Notes: a model not told the origin generated them from the sequence alone. Numbered from the stretch's first letter, positions 50,654 through 59,147 are shown. The stretch: DNA of 64,000 bases from Dictyobacter aurantiacus (GCF_003967515.1 NZ_BIFQ01000001.1:1798001-1862000); one strand, 5' to 3'. Numbers and translations: made by a program.

Positions 50654-52366
50654 ATGGAGGAAACAAAACCACGCCCAATATCACGTCAACGGTCGAGACG
50701 CATTAGTGTCTTTGATGGACAAGATTTAAGAAAAGCGATCTTAGCCGGTGCAGCCTGGCTGGAAGAGAACCGAGAGACCATCAACGCACTGAATGTTTTT
50801 CCTGTACCCGACGGTGATACAGGGTCAAACATGGCAGCGACGATGAAATCCGCCATCCGCAATATCACGCAAAGCGAGGAGAAATCGGCGGGGGTTATCG
50901 CCAGGCAGGTCGCCCATGACGCACTATTGGGCGCACGTGGAAACTCGGGCGTTATCTTATCGCAAACATTACGCGGTATAGCTGCTGGCCTGGAAAATAA
51001 AACGACATTCAATGCACAGGACCTGGCTGAAGCTTTTCAAAAGGCATCAGAGCTGGCCTATCGCGCGGTCATAAAACCAGTGGAAGGAACCATCCTGACG
51101 GTGGTGCGCGAGGTAGCCGAAGCGGCCAAACGTAGCGCGGAACATCAGAACGACCTGATTATTGAGATGCAGGATATCGTTGCCGCCGCTCGTCAGGCGG
51201 TTGCTCGTACCCCTGAGCTTTTGCCCACTCTCAAACAGGCCGGTGTTGTTGACGCCGGTGGTCAGGGCTTCTGTACCATTCTCGAAGGTGTCCTTCGCTA
51301 CATGCGTGGCGAGACCACCAGCGACACAGACAGCCTGAGCAATACACTTGTCGCCGCTCCCGCATCCAACACCACCCATGGCGAAGCCCATACAAAAAAA
51401 GGACGCGTGACCATCGAAGAAGAATTTGGCTATGAGGTGGTCTTCCTCCTGCGCGGCAACGACCTGGATGTCGAGGCTATCCGCCAGACGATCATAGACA
51501 TGGGTGGCGTCTCAACCGTAGTCGCTGGTGATGAGACCATGCTGAAAGTACATACCCATACGCTAACGCCGGGTAAGATCCTGGACTACGGTGTTGGCCT
51601 GGGCAGCCTGCTCGATATCAACATCGAAAACCTGCAGGAGCAAAGCCTGACTTACGCGGCCGAAAGCGAAGCGGAACACGCTGAAGAGGAACAGGAAGCC
51701 GAGGTCAGCAACCAGCTCGCGACCGTAGCGGTGGTCTCAGGTGAAGGGTTTGAAAAGGTCTTCCGTGGCCTGGGCGTCAGCTCTATTGTCTCGGGCGGCC
51801 AGACCATGAATCCCAGCATCGAAGAACTGCTGGATGCTGTAGAGAAAAGTCCCGCCGAAAAGATTATTATCCTGCCCAACAACAGCAACGTTATTTTGAG
51901 TGCTCAACAGGTAGTGAGCCTGAGCAACAAAGAGGTCTACGTCGTCCCCTGTAAAACGCTCCCGCAGGGAATCGCAGCCTTGATCAGCTTCAACTATGAA
52001 GCTGACTTCACCACTAATTGTGAAACGATGACAGAGGCCGCGCGCGCCATCCAGACGGCAGAGATCACTACCGCCGTCCGCTCAGTTCAACTGGGATCGC
52101 TTCATGTGCGTGAGGGTGACTCCATCGGTGTCATCAATGGCAACCTTTCGGTGGCCAATTCCAATATGGAAGAGACCTTGCACGACACCTTGCAGCGCAT
52201 GAATATCAACCAGTATGAAATCGTTACCATCTATTATGGCGACTCCATAACCGCCGAGCAGGCACAGGAGACGGCCAGGCGCATTAAAATGAATTATTCA
52301 CAGCTTGAAATAGAGGTTGTAGATGGCGGCCAACCCTACTACGCCTACATTATTTCTGTTGAATAA
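50654..52366 (+). CDS. fakA: Fatty acid kinase catalytic subunit (FakA/YloV, DAK domain)
   Basis: The 570-residue protein phosphorylates fatty acids delivered by FakB/DegV proteins, so exogenous or recycled acids can enter phospholipid synthesis through PlsX/PlsY. The N-terminal DhaL-like kinase domain (about 20-215) has 'NVFPVPDGDTGSNMAATM' (about 47-64) and 'GARGNSGVILSQTLRG'. The middle has 'VVDAGGQGF', and the C-terminal domain (about 260-570) resembles a DegV-like fold with 'GYEVVFLLRG'. It is cotranscribed with Asp23 and lies upstream of the DegV/FakB gene, which strongly supports the call. Normal length. Confidence 0.93.
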   Translation: MEETKPRPISRQRSRRISVFDGQDLRKAILAGAAWLEENRETINALNVFPVPDGDTGSNMAATMKSAIRNITQSEEKSAGVIARQVAHDALLGARGNSGVILSQTLRGIAAGLENKTTFNAQDLAEAFQKASELAYRAVIKPVEGTILTVVREVAEAAKRSAEHQNDLIIEMQDIVAAARQAVARTPELLPTLKQAGVVDAGGQGFCTILEGVLRYMRGETTSDTDSLSNTLVAAPASNTTHGEAHTKKGRVTIEEEFGYEVVFLLRGNDLDVEAIRQTIIDMGGVSTVVAGDETMLKVHTHTLTPGKILDYGVGLGSLLDINIENLQEQSLTYAAESEAEHAEEEQEAEVSNQLATVAVVSGEGFEKVFRGLGVSSIVSGGQTMNPSIEELLDAVEKSPAEKIIILPNNSNVILSAQQVVSLSNKEVYVVPCKTLPQGIAALISFNYEADFTTNCETMTEAARAIQTAEITTAVRSVQLGSLHVREGDSIGVINGNLSVANSNMEETLHDTLQRMNINQYEIVTIYYGDSITAEQAQETARRIKMNYSQLEIEVVDGGQPYYAYIISVE

Positions 52367-52480
52367 CGACTATTACAGATAGGGGCATCCCCTCTTCTGT
52401 TCGATCCAGGAGCATAGCCTTTATTTTGCTGGCCAGCAACCATACAGAAGTAGTCCACATATTGGTGTCGGGTTAAAGGG

Positions 52481-52511
52481 GGTGCAGGAGGGCTCACCGT
52501 TCTCCTACACC
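52481..52511. repeat. Degenerate GCAGGAGGG-type hairpin
   Basis: GGTGCAGGAG (52481-52490) pairs with CTCCTACACC (52502-52511) with one mismatch. It is a reduced relative of the GCAGGAGGGCC repeats at 19.8 and 31.0 kb, within the spacer before the DegV gene. Confidence 0.6.
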
Positions 52512-52561
52512 TTCCGTGTGGATCACTTTTCATCGATTATATACTTCCCAGGAGACCTGCA

Positions 52562-53413
52562 ATGAGCATTCGCATCGTTACAGATAGCACCGCAGATATT
52601 TCGCCAGAGACGGCGGACGCCTTAGGCATTACCATTGTCCCACTCACCGTCTTTTTTGATGAAGAGGCTTACCAGGATAACATTGACCTGGATAACGCGA
52701 CATTCTATCAAAAATTACAGGCCAGCAAGGTGCTTCCACGCACTTCACAACCTTCGCCCGCTCTCTTTCAAGAGGCGTACACACGCCTGATCAACGAGGG
52801 CGCTACCGACATCTTATCAATCCATCTATCATCGCAGTTGAGCGGCACCTATCAGTCCGCCCGCACCGCCTGGGAAAGCTTGCCAGAAGAGATTCGCACC
52901 ATCCCTTTTGAAGCCATCGATTCCAAAAGCATCAGCGCTGGCATGTTTATGACCTTACAAAAGCTGGCCGAAATGGCGACCGCCGGAGCCAGCCTGGAAG
53001 AACTTAAAACATATGCCGAGGATCGCTTCTCACGTACGCGTATCCTGGCTGTTCTCGATACACTGGAATTTGTCAAGCGTGGCGGACGTATCGGCGGAGC
53101 CAAAGCCCTGCTGGGCAACATGCTCAGCGTCAAGCCGATCATCGCATTGAGCAAAGAGGGGACCGTTACCCCGGTTGAACAGCCGCGTACACGCAGCAAA
53201 GCCTTCGCGCGTATGGCTCAGTTGCTGGCGGAAAGCGGGCCCATTGAAGACATCGCTATCGCGGAATCCAATGCGGAGGTGGGTCAACAGCTGGCTGAGG
53301 CCCTGAAAACCGTTTACACAGGCAAGATTCCCCGCTACAAATTGGGCGCGGTCCTTGGCACCCACACCGGTCCCGGCACCGTTGCGATCACCTTCGTCAA
53401 CGCCAAACAATAA
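52562..53413 (+). CDS. DegV/FakB fatty-acid-binding protein
   Basis: The 283-residue protein has the DegV fold: 'VTDSTADISPETADALGITIVPLTVFFDEEAY' at the start, 'TSQPSPALFQEAYTRLINEGATDILSIHLSSQLSGTYQSA' (the conserved Thr/Ser holds the fatty-acid carboxylate) and 'LDTLEFVKRGGRIGGAKALLGNMLSVKPII'. FakB proteins present the acyl group to FakA. With fakA just upstream this is very likely its partner. The ATG follows CAGGAGACC. A 27-bp-arm hairpin follows the gene. Confidence 0.92.
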   Translation: MSIRIVTDSTADISPETADALGITIVPLTVFFDEEAYQDNIDLDNATFYQKLQASKVLPRTSQPSPALFQEAYTRLINEGATDILSIHLSSQLSGTYQSARTAWESLPEEIRTIPFEAIDSKSISAGMFMTLQKLAEMATAGASLEELKTYAEDRFSRTRILAVLDTLEFVKRGGRIGGAKALLGNMLSVKPIIALSKEGTVTPVEQPRTRSKAFARMAQLLAESGPIEDIAIAESNAEVGQQLAEALKTVYTGKIPRYKLGAVLGTHTGPGTVAITFVNAKQ

Positions 53414-53416
53414 AGC

Positions 53417-53477
53417 CTGCTGAAATGGAAGTGCCCAGGGCGCGTCTTGTGCGCCCTGGGCACTTCCATTTCAGCAG
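53417..53477. repeat. 27-bp-arm hairpin behind the DegV gene
   Basis: Perfect arms 53417-53443 and 53451-53477 (CTGCTGAAATGG start) flank a seven-base loop. It begins four bases after the stop codon. No T-run follows. Confidence 0.87.
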
Positions 53478-53946
53478 ACACGACCACACCTGTGCACACT
53501 CGAAAGCTGGCAACAGGTATCCTCACAGTCACAGAAAGCTGGCATACCACAAAAAACTCATCCTTACAGCTCATGCATAAGACACGCCATACCACGAGAT
53601 ACGCATTAAAGGAAAGTTAATAGTGGCTTGAATAAGCTTCTAACCATTGACTATACCGGGGTCGTCACGTACAATAGTAGTACCAGCGTGTATCTTTTTG
53701 TATACACAGTGGAAACGCCCGACGTGTTGTATATGTTATATGCGCAAGCATTTGCCAGGTTTAAACCAGATAAGTTGAACAATTGCCCGCGCATACATGG
53801 GGCAGACATCTGCACCAGGCCGATTCGTTTATGTAGTTCGTTGACAGGATGACACCAGGCTACTGTTGTCGTAGCCTGAACCAACACAATTTTGTTGGCA
53901 TCAGCCATGCGATCAACATGGCGTAAACTGCGAAGGAGGAACGACT
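53478..53946 (+). other. Spacer holding a promoter and a structured leader
   Basis: No gene is supported. After the hairpin the sequence is plain until a promoter at 53647. The transcribed part before 53947 has CAGGCTAC/GTAGCCTG (53856-53878) and CCAACA/TGTTGG (53881-53898), so the message would have a structured leader of about 260 nt. No known riboswitch is recognised. Confidence 0.5.
53647..53675 (+). promoter_or_regulatory. Candidate promoter for the small-protein pair
   Basis: TTGACT (53647-53652), a 17-bp spacer and TACAAT (53670-53675) form a good sigma-70-type promoter. The next gene in this direction starts at 53947. Confidence 0.65.
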
Positions 53947-54192
53947 GTGGGTATGTTACGGGTAATGTCACGGCGCGGCGATGACCGCCTTACCTGGGAT
54001 GAACAGAAGATTCAAACAGGTGATCCCGAAGCAGTGGCGGCCGTCAGAGAGGCGGAACGGATCTTCGAACAAGAAAAGGCGAAGGGCGCGACAGCATTTC
54101 GTGTTGTCGATGGCAGTCCGGTACAACGCATAGATAAATTCGACGCCACGGCCGAACAGATAGTTCTGGTGCCACGAGTCGTTGGAGGATGA
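53947..54192 (+). CDS. Small acidic hypothetical protein
   Basis: I do not recognise a family. The 81-residue soluble protein has a charged central helix (DPEAVAAVREAERIFEQEKAKGATAFRV) and an end 'FDATAEQIVLVPRVVGG' that looks like a beta strand pair. The GTG start follows GAAGGAGG at about eight bases, a strong site. It overlaps the next gene by four bases (ATGA), so the two are probably one functional pair. Compare gene neighbourhoods in related Chloroflexota for a role. Confidence 0.75.
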   Translation: MGMLRVMSRRGDDRLTWDEQKIQTGDPEAVAAVREAERIFEQEKAKGATAFRVVDGSPVQRIDKFDATAEQIVLVPRVVGG

Positions 54193-54599
54193 GCGCCGCG
54201 TCCCTGGTCATCTCTGTCCTGTGTTGGACAATCATTGCCTGCGCGATCACGCCGGTTGTGTGGCTGTTCTTACTGCCATATCTAAAAGGGTTAACGCGCG
54301 CGGAGCGACGGGCGACCAACCTGTTACGCGATATGCTCACTCCAGAGCAATTTCGCCAGCTTCTCTGGCGCGGCTATTTGGAGATACCGAGTCCAAGTGA
54401 GCCTCGATGGACATATCGCGTACCCAGGACAAAAGGTTATGTGCAGATCATAGAAGGTGGCCGTGCCGTCATGCGCTTATGCCTGCAACCCACCGAGTAC
54501 CTACCCGACGCGGATGTTGTGGTATTGCACAAGCTCATGATTGAGGCAAATGAGGAAGTCTACTTACAGAAAGCAAACAAATACGCTTGCCGCGATTGA
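54189..54599 (+). CDS. Small membrane-anchored hypothetical protein
   Basis: I do not recognise a family. The 136-residue protein has an N-terminal membrane segment (about 4-32: SLVISVLCWTIIACAITPVVWLFLLPYL). A cytoplasmic-looking domain follows, with 'LTPEQFRQLLWRGYLEIPSPSEPRWTYRVPRTKGYVQIIEGG', which could form a small beta domain. It overlaps the upstream gene by ATGA. The pairing with a small soluble partner suggests a two-component membrane complex; this is inference. Confidence 0.75.
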   Translation: MSAASLVISVLCWTIIACAITPVVWLFLLPYLKGLTRAERRATNLLRDMLTPEQFRQLLWRGYLEIPSPSEPRWTYRVPRTKGYVQIIEGGRAVMRLCLQPTEYLPDADVVVLHKLMIEANEEVYLQKANKYACRD

Positions 54600-54666
54600 G
54601 AAGATAGGATAACTAAGCGTTTAGAACGCATTAGGCTACATGATGAGACGCGCCAGACAACCCTCA

Positions 54667-54691
54667 TAGGGGCGTGATTGTTACGCCCCTA
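54667..54691. terminator. Candidate bidirectional terminator
   Basis: TAGGGGCGT/ACGCCCCTA (54667-54691) forms a nine-bp GC-rich stem followed by a mixed pyrimidine run (CTTCTCTTT) on the right. It lies between the small-protein pair and the leftward DUF3090 gene. Confidence 0.65.
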
Positions 54692-54707
54692 CTTCTCTTT
54701 ACACGTA

Positions 54708-55295
54708 TTACTCCCCTTCATCGTCCGGTTCTTCAATCTGCACAATTTCCCGATGCCCATTCTGCTTGACGCAGGCATGAGGTCCTCCATCCAGAGGGGT
54801 GTGGCACAGAGGACAGACGGGACGCCCCGAAGTCACTACGGCTTGAATGGTACTGGAGAGATCCTGCGCCTGCTGTTGGGTGAAACCCACCTGGATCTGG
54901 TCTTCCTCGCTCATGGTAACTTCAGGCTCGCGACCGCTCTCCAGCGAGATATTCAGTGGAGTAATCAGCAGGGCGAATAGTGAATCTTGTTCATCGAAGC
55001 TCAGACGCATCTGACCCACCTGTACCTCGTAGTCGGGATAGCGCGAAAAGTCAGCAGGCATAGTCACCGCGGCCATAATCCCCCCCGCACGTGCCTCCGT
55101 CCGCAATATCTGACCCTCTGTAATCAGAGCCAGCGAACGATCTAACGCTTCGGCCAGACCGGACAACTGCTCTTTCTCCAGCCACATAATGGTTGAAGCC
55201 TCTCTATTCCGCGCGAAGATGCGGAAACGCCGCTGCCCTGGTTGACCGACAGCATCAGCACCAATAATAGATACACGTCCTAAATCTATACCCAT
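54708..55295 (-). CDS. DUF3090 family protein
   Basis: The 195-residue protein matches DUF3090: 'AVGQPGQRRFRIFARNREASTIMWLEKEQLSGLAEALDRSLALI', a central 'QVGQMRLSFDEQ' and a C-terminal zinc-like patch 'CPLCHTPLDGGPHACVKQNGH'. The family is common in Actinobacteria and Chloroflexi; its role is not established. It lies 12 bp after the dehydrogenase gene in the same direction and is probably cotranscribed with it. The start follows GAGGTG. Confidence 0.85.
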   Translation of the reverse strand: MGIDLGRVSIIGADAVGQPGQRRFRIFARNREASTIMWLEKEQLSGLAEALDRSLALITEGQILRTEARAGGIMAAVTMPADFSRYPDYEVQVGQMRLSFDEQDSLFALLITPLNISLESGREPEVTMSEEDQIQVGFTQQQAQDLSSTIQAVVTSGRPVCPLCHTPLDGGPHACVKQNGHREIVQIEEPDDEGE

Positions 55296-55306
55296 TTTTC
55301 ACCTCA

Positions 55307-56287
55307 TCAATATCCACGAGCTGGATCATAACGATTGATCATTGGCTCTCCTGCCCGATAGCGCCGCAGATTGTTAGCAAACAGTTCGGTCAGACGCCGA
55401 TCATAGTGCACACTATCACCCGAAATATGCGGTGTCAAAATAACGTTGGGCAGGGAAAATAGTGGACTACTCGCTGGTAATGGTTCCTCCTGTGTCACGT
55501 CCAGACCCGCACCGGCGATCCAACCTTCTTTTAAGGCCCGAATCAGCATCTTCTCATCGATGATCTGTCCACGAGCCACGTTGACCAGGTAGGCATGAGG
55601 CGGCATGGCGCGCAGCTCTGGTTCCCCGATCAACTTTTCCGTTTGCGGCGTCAAAGGTACAGATAAAACAACGTAATCGCTGTGCCGCAACATCTCCTGC
55701 AGGCGATCCATAGGGTACAGCTGGTCAACATCGGGATCGGTCATTCCAGGCTCAACGCTGCGGCGCGTCGCCAGCACGCGCATCCCAAAGGCGTGACCTA
55801 ATTGCGCAATGCGCCGGCCAATACTGCCCAATCCCACAATACCCAGCGTCTGATCTACCAGTTCACGTCCACCAAGCTTATACCAGCCCGCGCTATGGGG
55901 CCACACATGGCGATCCTGTAAACGCACCATTTCGGGCCAGGTACGATTAAACATGAGCATGCTTCCGAACACATATTCCCCGATCGTTGAAGCGTGAATG
56001 CCCACAGCGGTTGTAACGATTACGCGATCAGGCTCATCTAAAATTCCTGACGGACGCAGGCCATCAACACCGGCGCCCGAAGCCTGCAGCCAGCGCAAAT
56101 TAGGCGCGAGCGCACGCCAATTATTGGGAACCCAATATGAGCAAAGGATCTCAGCTTCTTTCAGACGCTCAAGAAACTCCTCCCTGTTAGCGATACATAG
56201 TACATCAGTTTTCCCCGCCTCACGCAAAATCGCCTGTGATGCTGTTGTAAACTGGAATGTACTGATAACTTTTCCGTAATCAGTCAT
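55307..56287 (-). CDS. D-2-hydroxyacid dehydrogenase (NAD-dependent)
   Basis: The 326-residue protein has the GxGxxG nucleotide fold 'TLGIVGLGSIGRRIAQLGHAFGMRVLATRRS' in the middle, and the active-site Arg ('VNVARGQIIDEKML'), Glu ('DVTQEEPLPASSPLF') and His ('NVILTPHISGDS'). It resembles the phosphoglycerate/glyoxylate-reductase-like group. The substrate is unknown. The start at 56287 follows AGGAGG and the family start; a longer frame to 56428 is rejected. It is transcribed away from the GAF-protein gene. Confidence 0.9.
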   Translation of the reverse strand: MTDYGKVISTFQFTTASQAILREAGKTDVLCIANREEFLERLKEAEILCSYWVPNNWRALAPNLRWLQASGAGVDGLRPSGILDEPDRVIVTTAVGIHASTIGEYVFGSMLMFNRTWPEMVRLQDRHVWPHSAGWYKLGGRELVDQTLGIVGLGSIGRRIAQLGHAFGMRVLATRRSVEPGMTDPDVDQLYPMDRLQEMLRHSDYVVLSVPLTPQTEKLIGEPELRAMPPHAYLVNVARGQIIDEKMLIRALKEGWIAGAGLDVTQEEPLPASSPLFSLPNVILTPHISGDSVHYDRRLTELFANNLRRYRAGEPMINRYDPARGY

Positions 56288-56670
56288 ACAACCTCCTATT
56301 GCGGTCTGGTGCGTTTCTTTATTGCCGCGCCAGCGTGATAGCCTCCTCATTCCAACCAAACCCTGCATGATGGCCATAACTGCTAGCAATACTATTATAA
56401 ATGTCAAATGCTCTTTGCAGTATAGCAATCTTCACGTCTATTACGCCAGGGGCAGCCTATCACCGGCTCTCCAACCGCTTACTGCGTGTATTATATGATG
56501 CAATTCATATTTTTAACGCATACTTAACGCGTACAGACAAATGGTTATGATACAGTATAGTTATAAAGATGATCCCGCGCTAGCTGCGTTTCTTATGACA
56601 TCTACCATATATCATCAACGTATCAACAATCCAATGGGTGCTTTACGCAAAGTAGTTTAGGGGGGCTGAC
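56288..56670. other. 383-bp spacer between divergent genes
   Basis: No gene is supported. TTAACG (56525-56530), 16 bp and TATGAT is a weak candidate promoter for the GAF-protein gene. Confidence 0.35.
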
Positions 56671-57609
56671 GTGGAAACCACACAAAATTTTCTTCATTCT
56701 CCATCCACCGGAAATCAAAAAATCTGGCCCACAATGGGAAACCATCAACTGATTATTGTTACCCGCCTGCTACAGGCTATAGCAGGGATGCAAAATATTG
56801 ATGAGCTCTTGCGGTGGTCGGCGAACATGCTAGCGCAGCGCCTGAACTTAGAGGTTGTACAGATCTGGACCTTTCAGGACGAGCGCTTCAAACGCATACC
56901 AATCGAGCTATGTACCACCGCCTGTTGTCAGCCCGACCTACCTGAACAGATAGTGATTAATGCTCATGTGGCTGAAGTAGCCAGGCGTCTTTGCAATGAA
57001 CATTATACCGTCACTATACCACAAGTCACTGAAGCCGTCTTTTCGTCCCAGGCTGCCCGCCTGCTGACAAAATATAATCTCAATTACTGGGCCTGCTGTC
57101 AACTCACAAATAGTATCCCTATTCAGGCGATAACAGGCTTTCAATATCCACTGACCCGATTTAACCCTCCAACGCATACGCTGGTCTCCTTTTTTACACG
57201 TCAACCACCTGATCCACGCCTCATTACCACCATTGGATATATCATGGAACAGGTTATCGGGATCGCGCTTAATCGTGGTTTGCAACTGGCGGAAAAGCAG
57301 GTTCTGGTGCAGCCACCCGCGGGTACAGGAAGTAAAGACGCGCTCTTAATGAAGCTCGTTCCACAGCGTAACCGCGACAGCGAGGCCAACCATGGCAAAC
57401 ACATACAGGTCATCACCAGTCGCCAGGTGCGGCGCCTGTATCTCTCCATCGATGGACGCCGCAATCTGGCTAACCTGGCTGTATTGACACAATTGCATCA
57501 ACATGATTTCCTGCTGGCTTTGCGTTCGCTCCTCACCCAGAAGCAGATCCAGCTCTATGAACCCGATGGACACTTCGTCGATGGCACAGCCGTCCTGAGC
57601 GTTCTCTAA
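56671..57609 (+). CDS. GAF-like domain protein with C-terminal helical domain
   Basis: The 312-residue protein starts with a GAF-like sensor (about 25-200: 'TRLLQAIAGMQNIDELLRWSANMLAQRLNLEVVQIWTF', with 'TTIGYIMEQVIGIALNRG' at its end). It has Cys residues in 'CTTACCQP' and 'WACCQL'. The C-terminal 65 residues ('HIQVITSRQVRRLYLSIDGRRNLANLAVLTQLHQHDFLLALRSLLTQKQIQLYE') resemble the small winged-helix-like part of DUF4388/PatA-type regulators. A ligand-gated regulator is plausible. The GTG start at 56671 is weakly supported. Confidence 0.68.
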   Translation: METTQNFLHSPSTGNQKIWPTMGNHQLIIVTRLLQAIAGMQNIDELLRWSANMLAQRLNLEVVQIWTFQDERFKRIPIELCTTACCQPDLPEQIVINAHVAEVARRLCNEHYTVTIPQVTEAVFSSQAARLLTKYNLNYWACCQLTNSIPIQAITGFQYPLTRFNPPTHTLVSFFTRQPPDPRLITTIGYIMEQVIGIALNRGLQLAEKQVLVQPPAGTGSKDALLMKLVPQRNRDSEANHGKHIQVITSRQVRRLYLSIDGRRNLANLAVLTQLHQHDFLLALRSLLTQKQIQLYEPDGHFVDGTAVLSVL

Positions 57610-57677
57610 CGGACCATCTCTCACCTACTATCAAAATACAAAATACTGGCTCTGCAATGCTCACGGGTCATGTTTCC

Positions 57678-57695
57678 GTTGATGCATGCATCAAC
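57678..57695. repeat. 18-nt perfect palindrome
   Basis: GTTGATGCATGCATCAAC (57678-57695) is a perfect palindrome. It is short enough for a regulator-binding site, or it may belong to the neighbouring repeat. Confidence 0.6.
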
Positions 57696-57718
57696 TCATC
57701 TGCGGTACCCAGAAGTTG

Positions 57719-57782
57719 TTTATTGGTGCGTTGGTGCAACAGGGGTGCGGATGCGCCCCTGTTGCACCAACGCACCAATAAA
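57719..57782. repeat. 27-bp-arm hairpin of the GTTGGTGCA family
   Basis: The arms 57719-57745 and 57756-57782 are perfect; a further T/G position plus GC pair extends the stem into a GGAT loop. It includes GTTGGTGCA, the same as the hairpins at 11415 and 11621. The TGCGGCCGCG module follows nine bases later. Confidence 0.88.
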
Positions 57783-57790
57783 TAAATCAG

Positions 57791-57829
57791 TGCGGCCGCG
57801 CATGCGGACGCCTGTGCGGGGGTGCTCAC
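57791..57829 (+). repeat. TGCGGCCGCG module, copy at 57.8 kb
   Basis: Thirty-nine bases from TGCGGCCGCGCATGCGGACG to GTGCTCAC match the 49643 copy with few changes. They match the inverted left end at 11362-11406 about as well. Confidence 0.8.
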
Positions 57830-57914
57830 GAAGCCCTGCAACACGAGAAAAAAACCATTTTTAAAAGTGGAAAAAAGTCAGCATTCTCACGCTCCTTAAA
57901 AAGTGTATCTAGTG

Positions 57915-57944
57915 TTGCAACTGGTTCGTTCCCTGTGCTATAAT
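57915..57944 (+). promoter_or_regulatory. Promoter of the atp operon
   Basis: TTGCAA (57915-57920), an 18-bp spacer and TATAAT (57939-57944) are close to the sigma-70 consensus. They stand about 40 bp before the first gene of the operon. Confidence 0.8.
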
Positions 57945-57984
57945 CCGACTGGTATTATTGAGAAGAAAAAATGGGACCAAAAGG

Positions 57985-58206
57985 ATGAAACAGAAACCGC
58001 CTTCCCCGACAGTGTTAAGTACGTTGGGGGCGCTGAGCGGCATGGGTTTTACTGTAGCCGTCCCCATCGCCCTTGGAGCCATCCTGGGAAACTACCTCGA
58101 TGGCCTTCTTCATACCGGACCATTACTCATACTTCTCGGGCTGCTGCTTGGCCTGATTTCGGGAATTTATGGAGCATACCGTTTATATAAGAGCGTCTTT
58201 CAATAG
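57985..58206 (+). CDS. AtpZ/AtpI-family small membrane protein
   Basis: The 73-residue protein has two membrane segments (about 10-32 and 38-62) with 'GMGFTVAVPIALGAILGNYLDGLLHTGPLLILLGLLLGLISGIYGAYRLYK'. This is the AtpZ (DUF-type, N-ATPase/F-ATPase operon) pattern of small proteins encoded before atpB; they help assemble the c-ring or carry Mg2+/Ca2+ in other bacteria. The ATG at 57985 is the first good start. An in-frame TTG at 57958 would add nine residues. Confidence 0.82.
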   Translation: MKQKPPSPTVLSTLGALSGMGFTVAVPIALGAILGNYLDGLLHTGPLLILLGLLLGLISGIYGAYRLYKSVFQ

Positions 58207-58274
58207 GCCAAACGGATCCCCTAAGCACATCGAACCAGACCTGGCAGGGCTCGGCACATAGGGAGGAAAGCCGA

Positions 58275-59147
58275 GTGAATCTGTGGAGACTTCCAAATAT
58301 CACGATTGCCCCGGAAGTAGTAATTCCTGGCACGTGGATCACTAACACTCTGCTCTGTACTTGGATTACTATTATTTGCCTGGCCGTGATACTTTTCTTT
58401 GGTATGCGGCGTCAAGACCTTGTCCCACGAGGGATGCAAAACGCACTCGAATGGGTAGTCGAGTTCTTGCAAAATCTGGTAGAGAGTGTCGCAGGTAAAG
58501 AGAAAGGAAAGAAATTCTTTCCTCTCGTTTTTACATTCTTTATCTTCATTGTACTCGCGAACCTGCTTGACGTTATTCCTGGTGTTGATACAATTGGTAC
58601 CATTCACTCTGAAAAGGCTGGCGCGGCTATCACTGGCCCGTTCCTCTTCGGTGATGCGTCCAACCAGATTATCCCCTGGATCCGCCCCGCGACAACAGAC
58701 CTGAACCTGACTCTGGCGATGGCGCTGGTGTCGGTGGTGGTAACCCAGATTATGGGCTTCTCTATGCTCGGCTTCGGAGAGCAGATCAGCAAGTATCTGA
58801 ACTTCAGGGCGATCAAAGAGAAGGGGGCAATGGGTTTTGTTGACTTACTGGTCGGCCTGCTTGAAATTATCAGTGAGATCGGACGTTTGATCTCTTTCTC
58901 CTTCCGTCTCTTTGGTAATATCTTTGCCGGTAGCGTGCTGCTCGCGGTATTCGCCTACCTGCTCCCGGTCGTCGCCAATATCGTCTTTATCCCGTTTGAA
59001 ATTTTCGTAGCGGTCATCCAGGGCTTTGTTTTCGCCTTCTTGACCTTGCTCTTCATGCAGGTTGGTACAACCAGCCATGCCGCCCACCACGATGAGGGTG
59101 AACATGGCATACACCATGAGTATGAGGGCAGCGCTGCCGCCCACTAA
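58275..59147 (+). CDS. atpB: ATP synthase F0 subunit a
   Basis: Membrane proton channel subunit of the F1Fo synthase. The 290-residue protein has five to six membrane segments, with the essential Arg in 'EIISEIGRLISFSFRLFGNIFAGSVLLAV' (R in SFRLFGN). An N-terminal segment of about 30 residues precedes the first helix. The C-terminal tail is His/Glu-rich (HAAHHDEGEHGIHHEYE). The start is GTG at 58275 after GGGAGGAAAG. Confidence 0.95.
   Translation: MNLWRLPNITIAPEVVIPGTWITNTLLCTWITIICLAVILFFGMRRQDLVPRGMQNALEWVVEFLQNLVESVAGKEKGKKFFPLVFTFFIFIVLANLLDVIPGVDTIGTIHSEKAGAAITGPFLFGDASNQIIPWIRPATTDLNLTLAMALVSVVVTQIMGFSMLGFGEQISKYLNFRAIKEKGAMGFVDLLVGLLEIISEIGRLISFSFRLFGNIFAGSVLLAVFAYLLPVVANIVFIPFEIFVAVIQGFVFAFLTLLFMQVGTTSHAAHHDEGEHGIHHEYEGSAAAH

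Larger units (their letters stand above)
57610..57914. other. Spacer upstream of the atp operon with repeats
   Basis: The spacer holds an 18-nt perfect palindrome (57678-57695), a long hairpin (57719-57782) and the TGCGGCCGCG module (57791-57829). No gene is supported. Confidence 0.7.
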
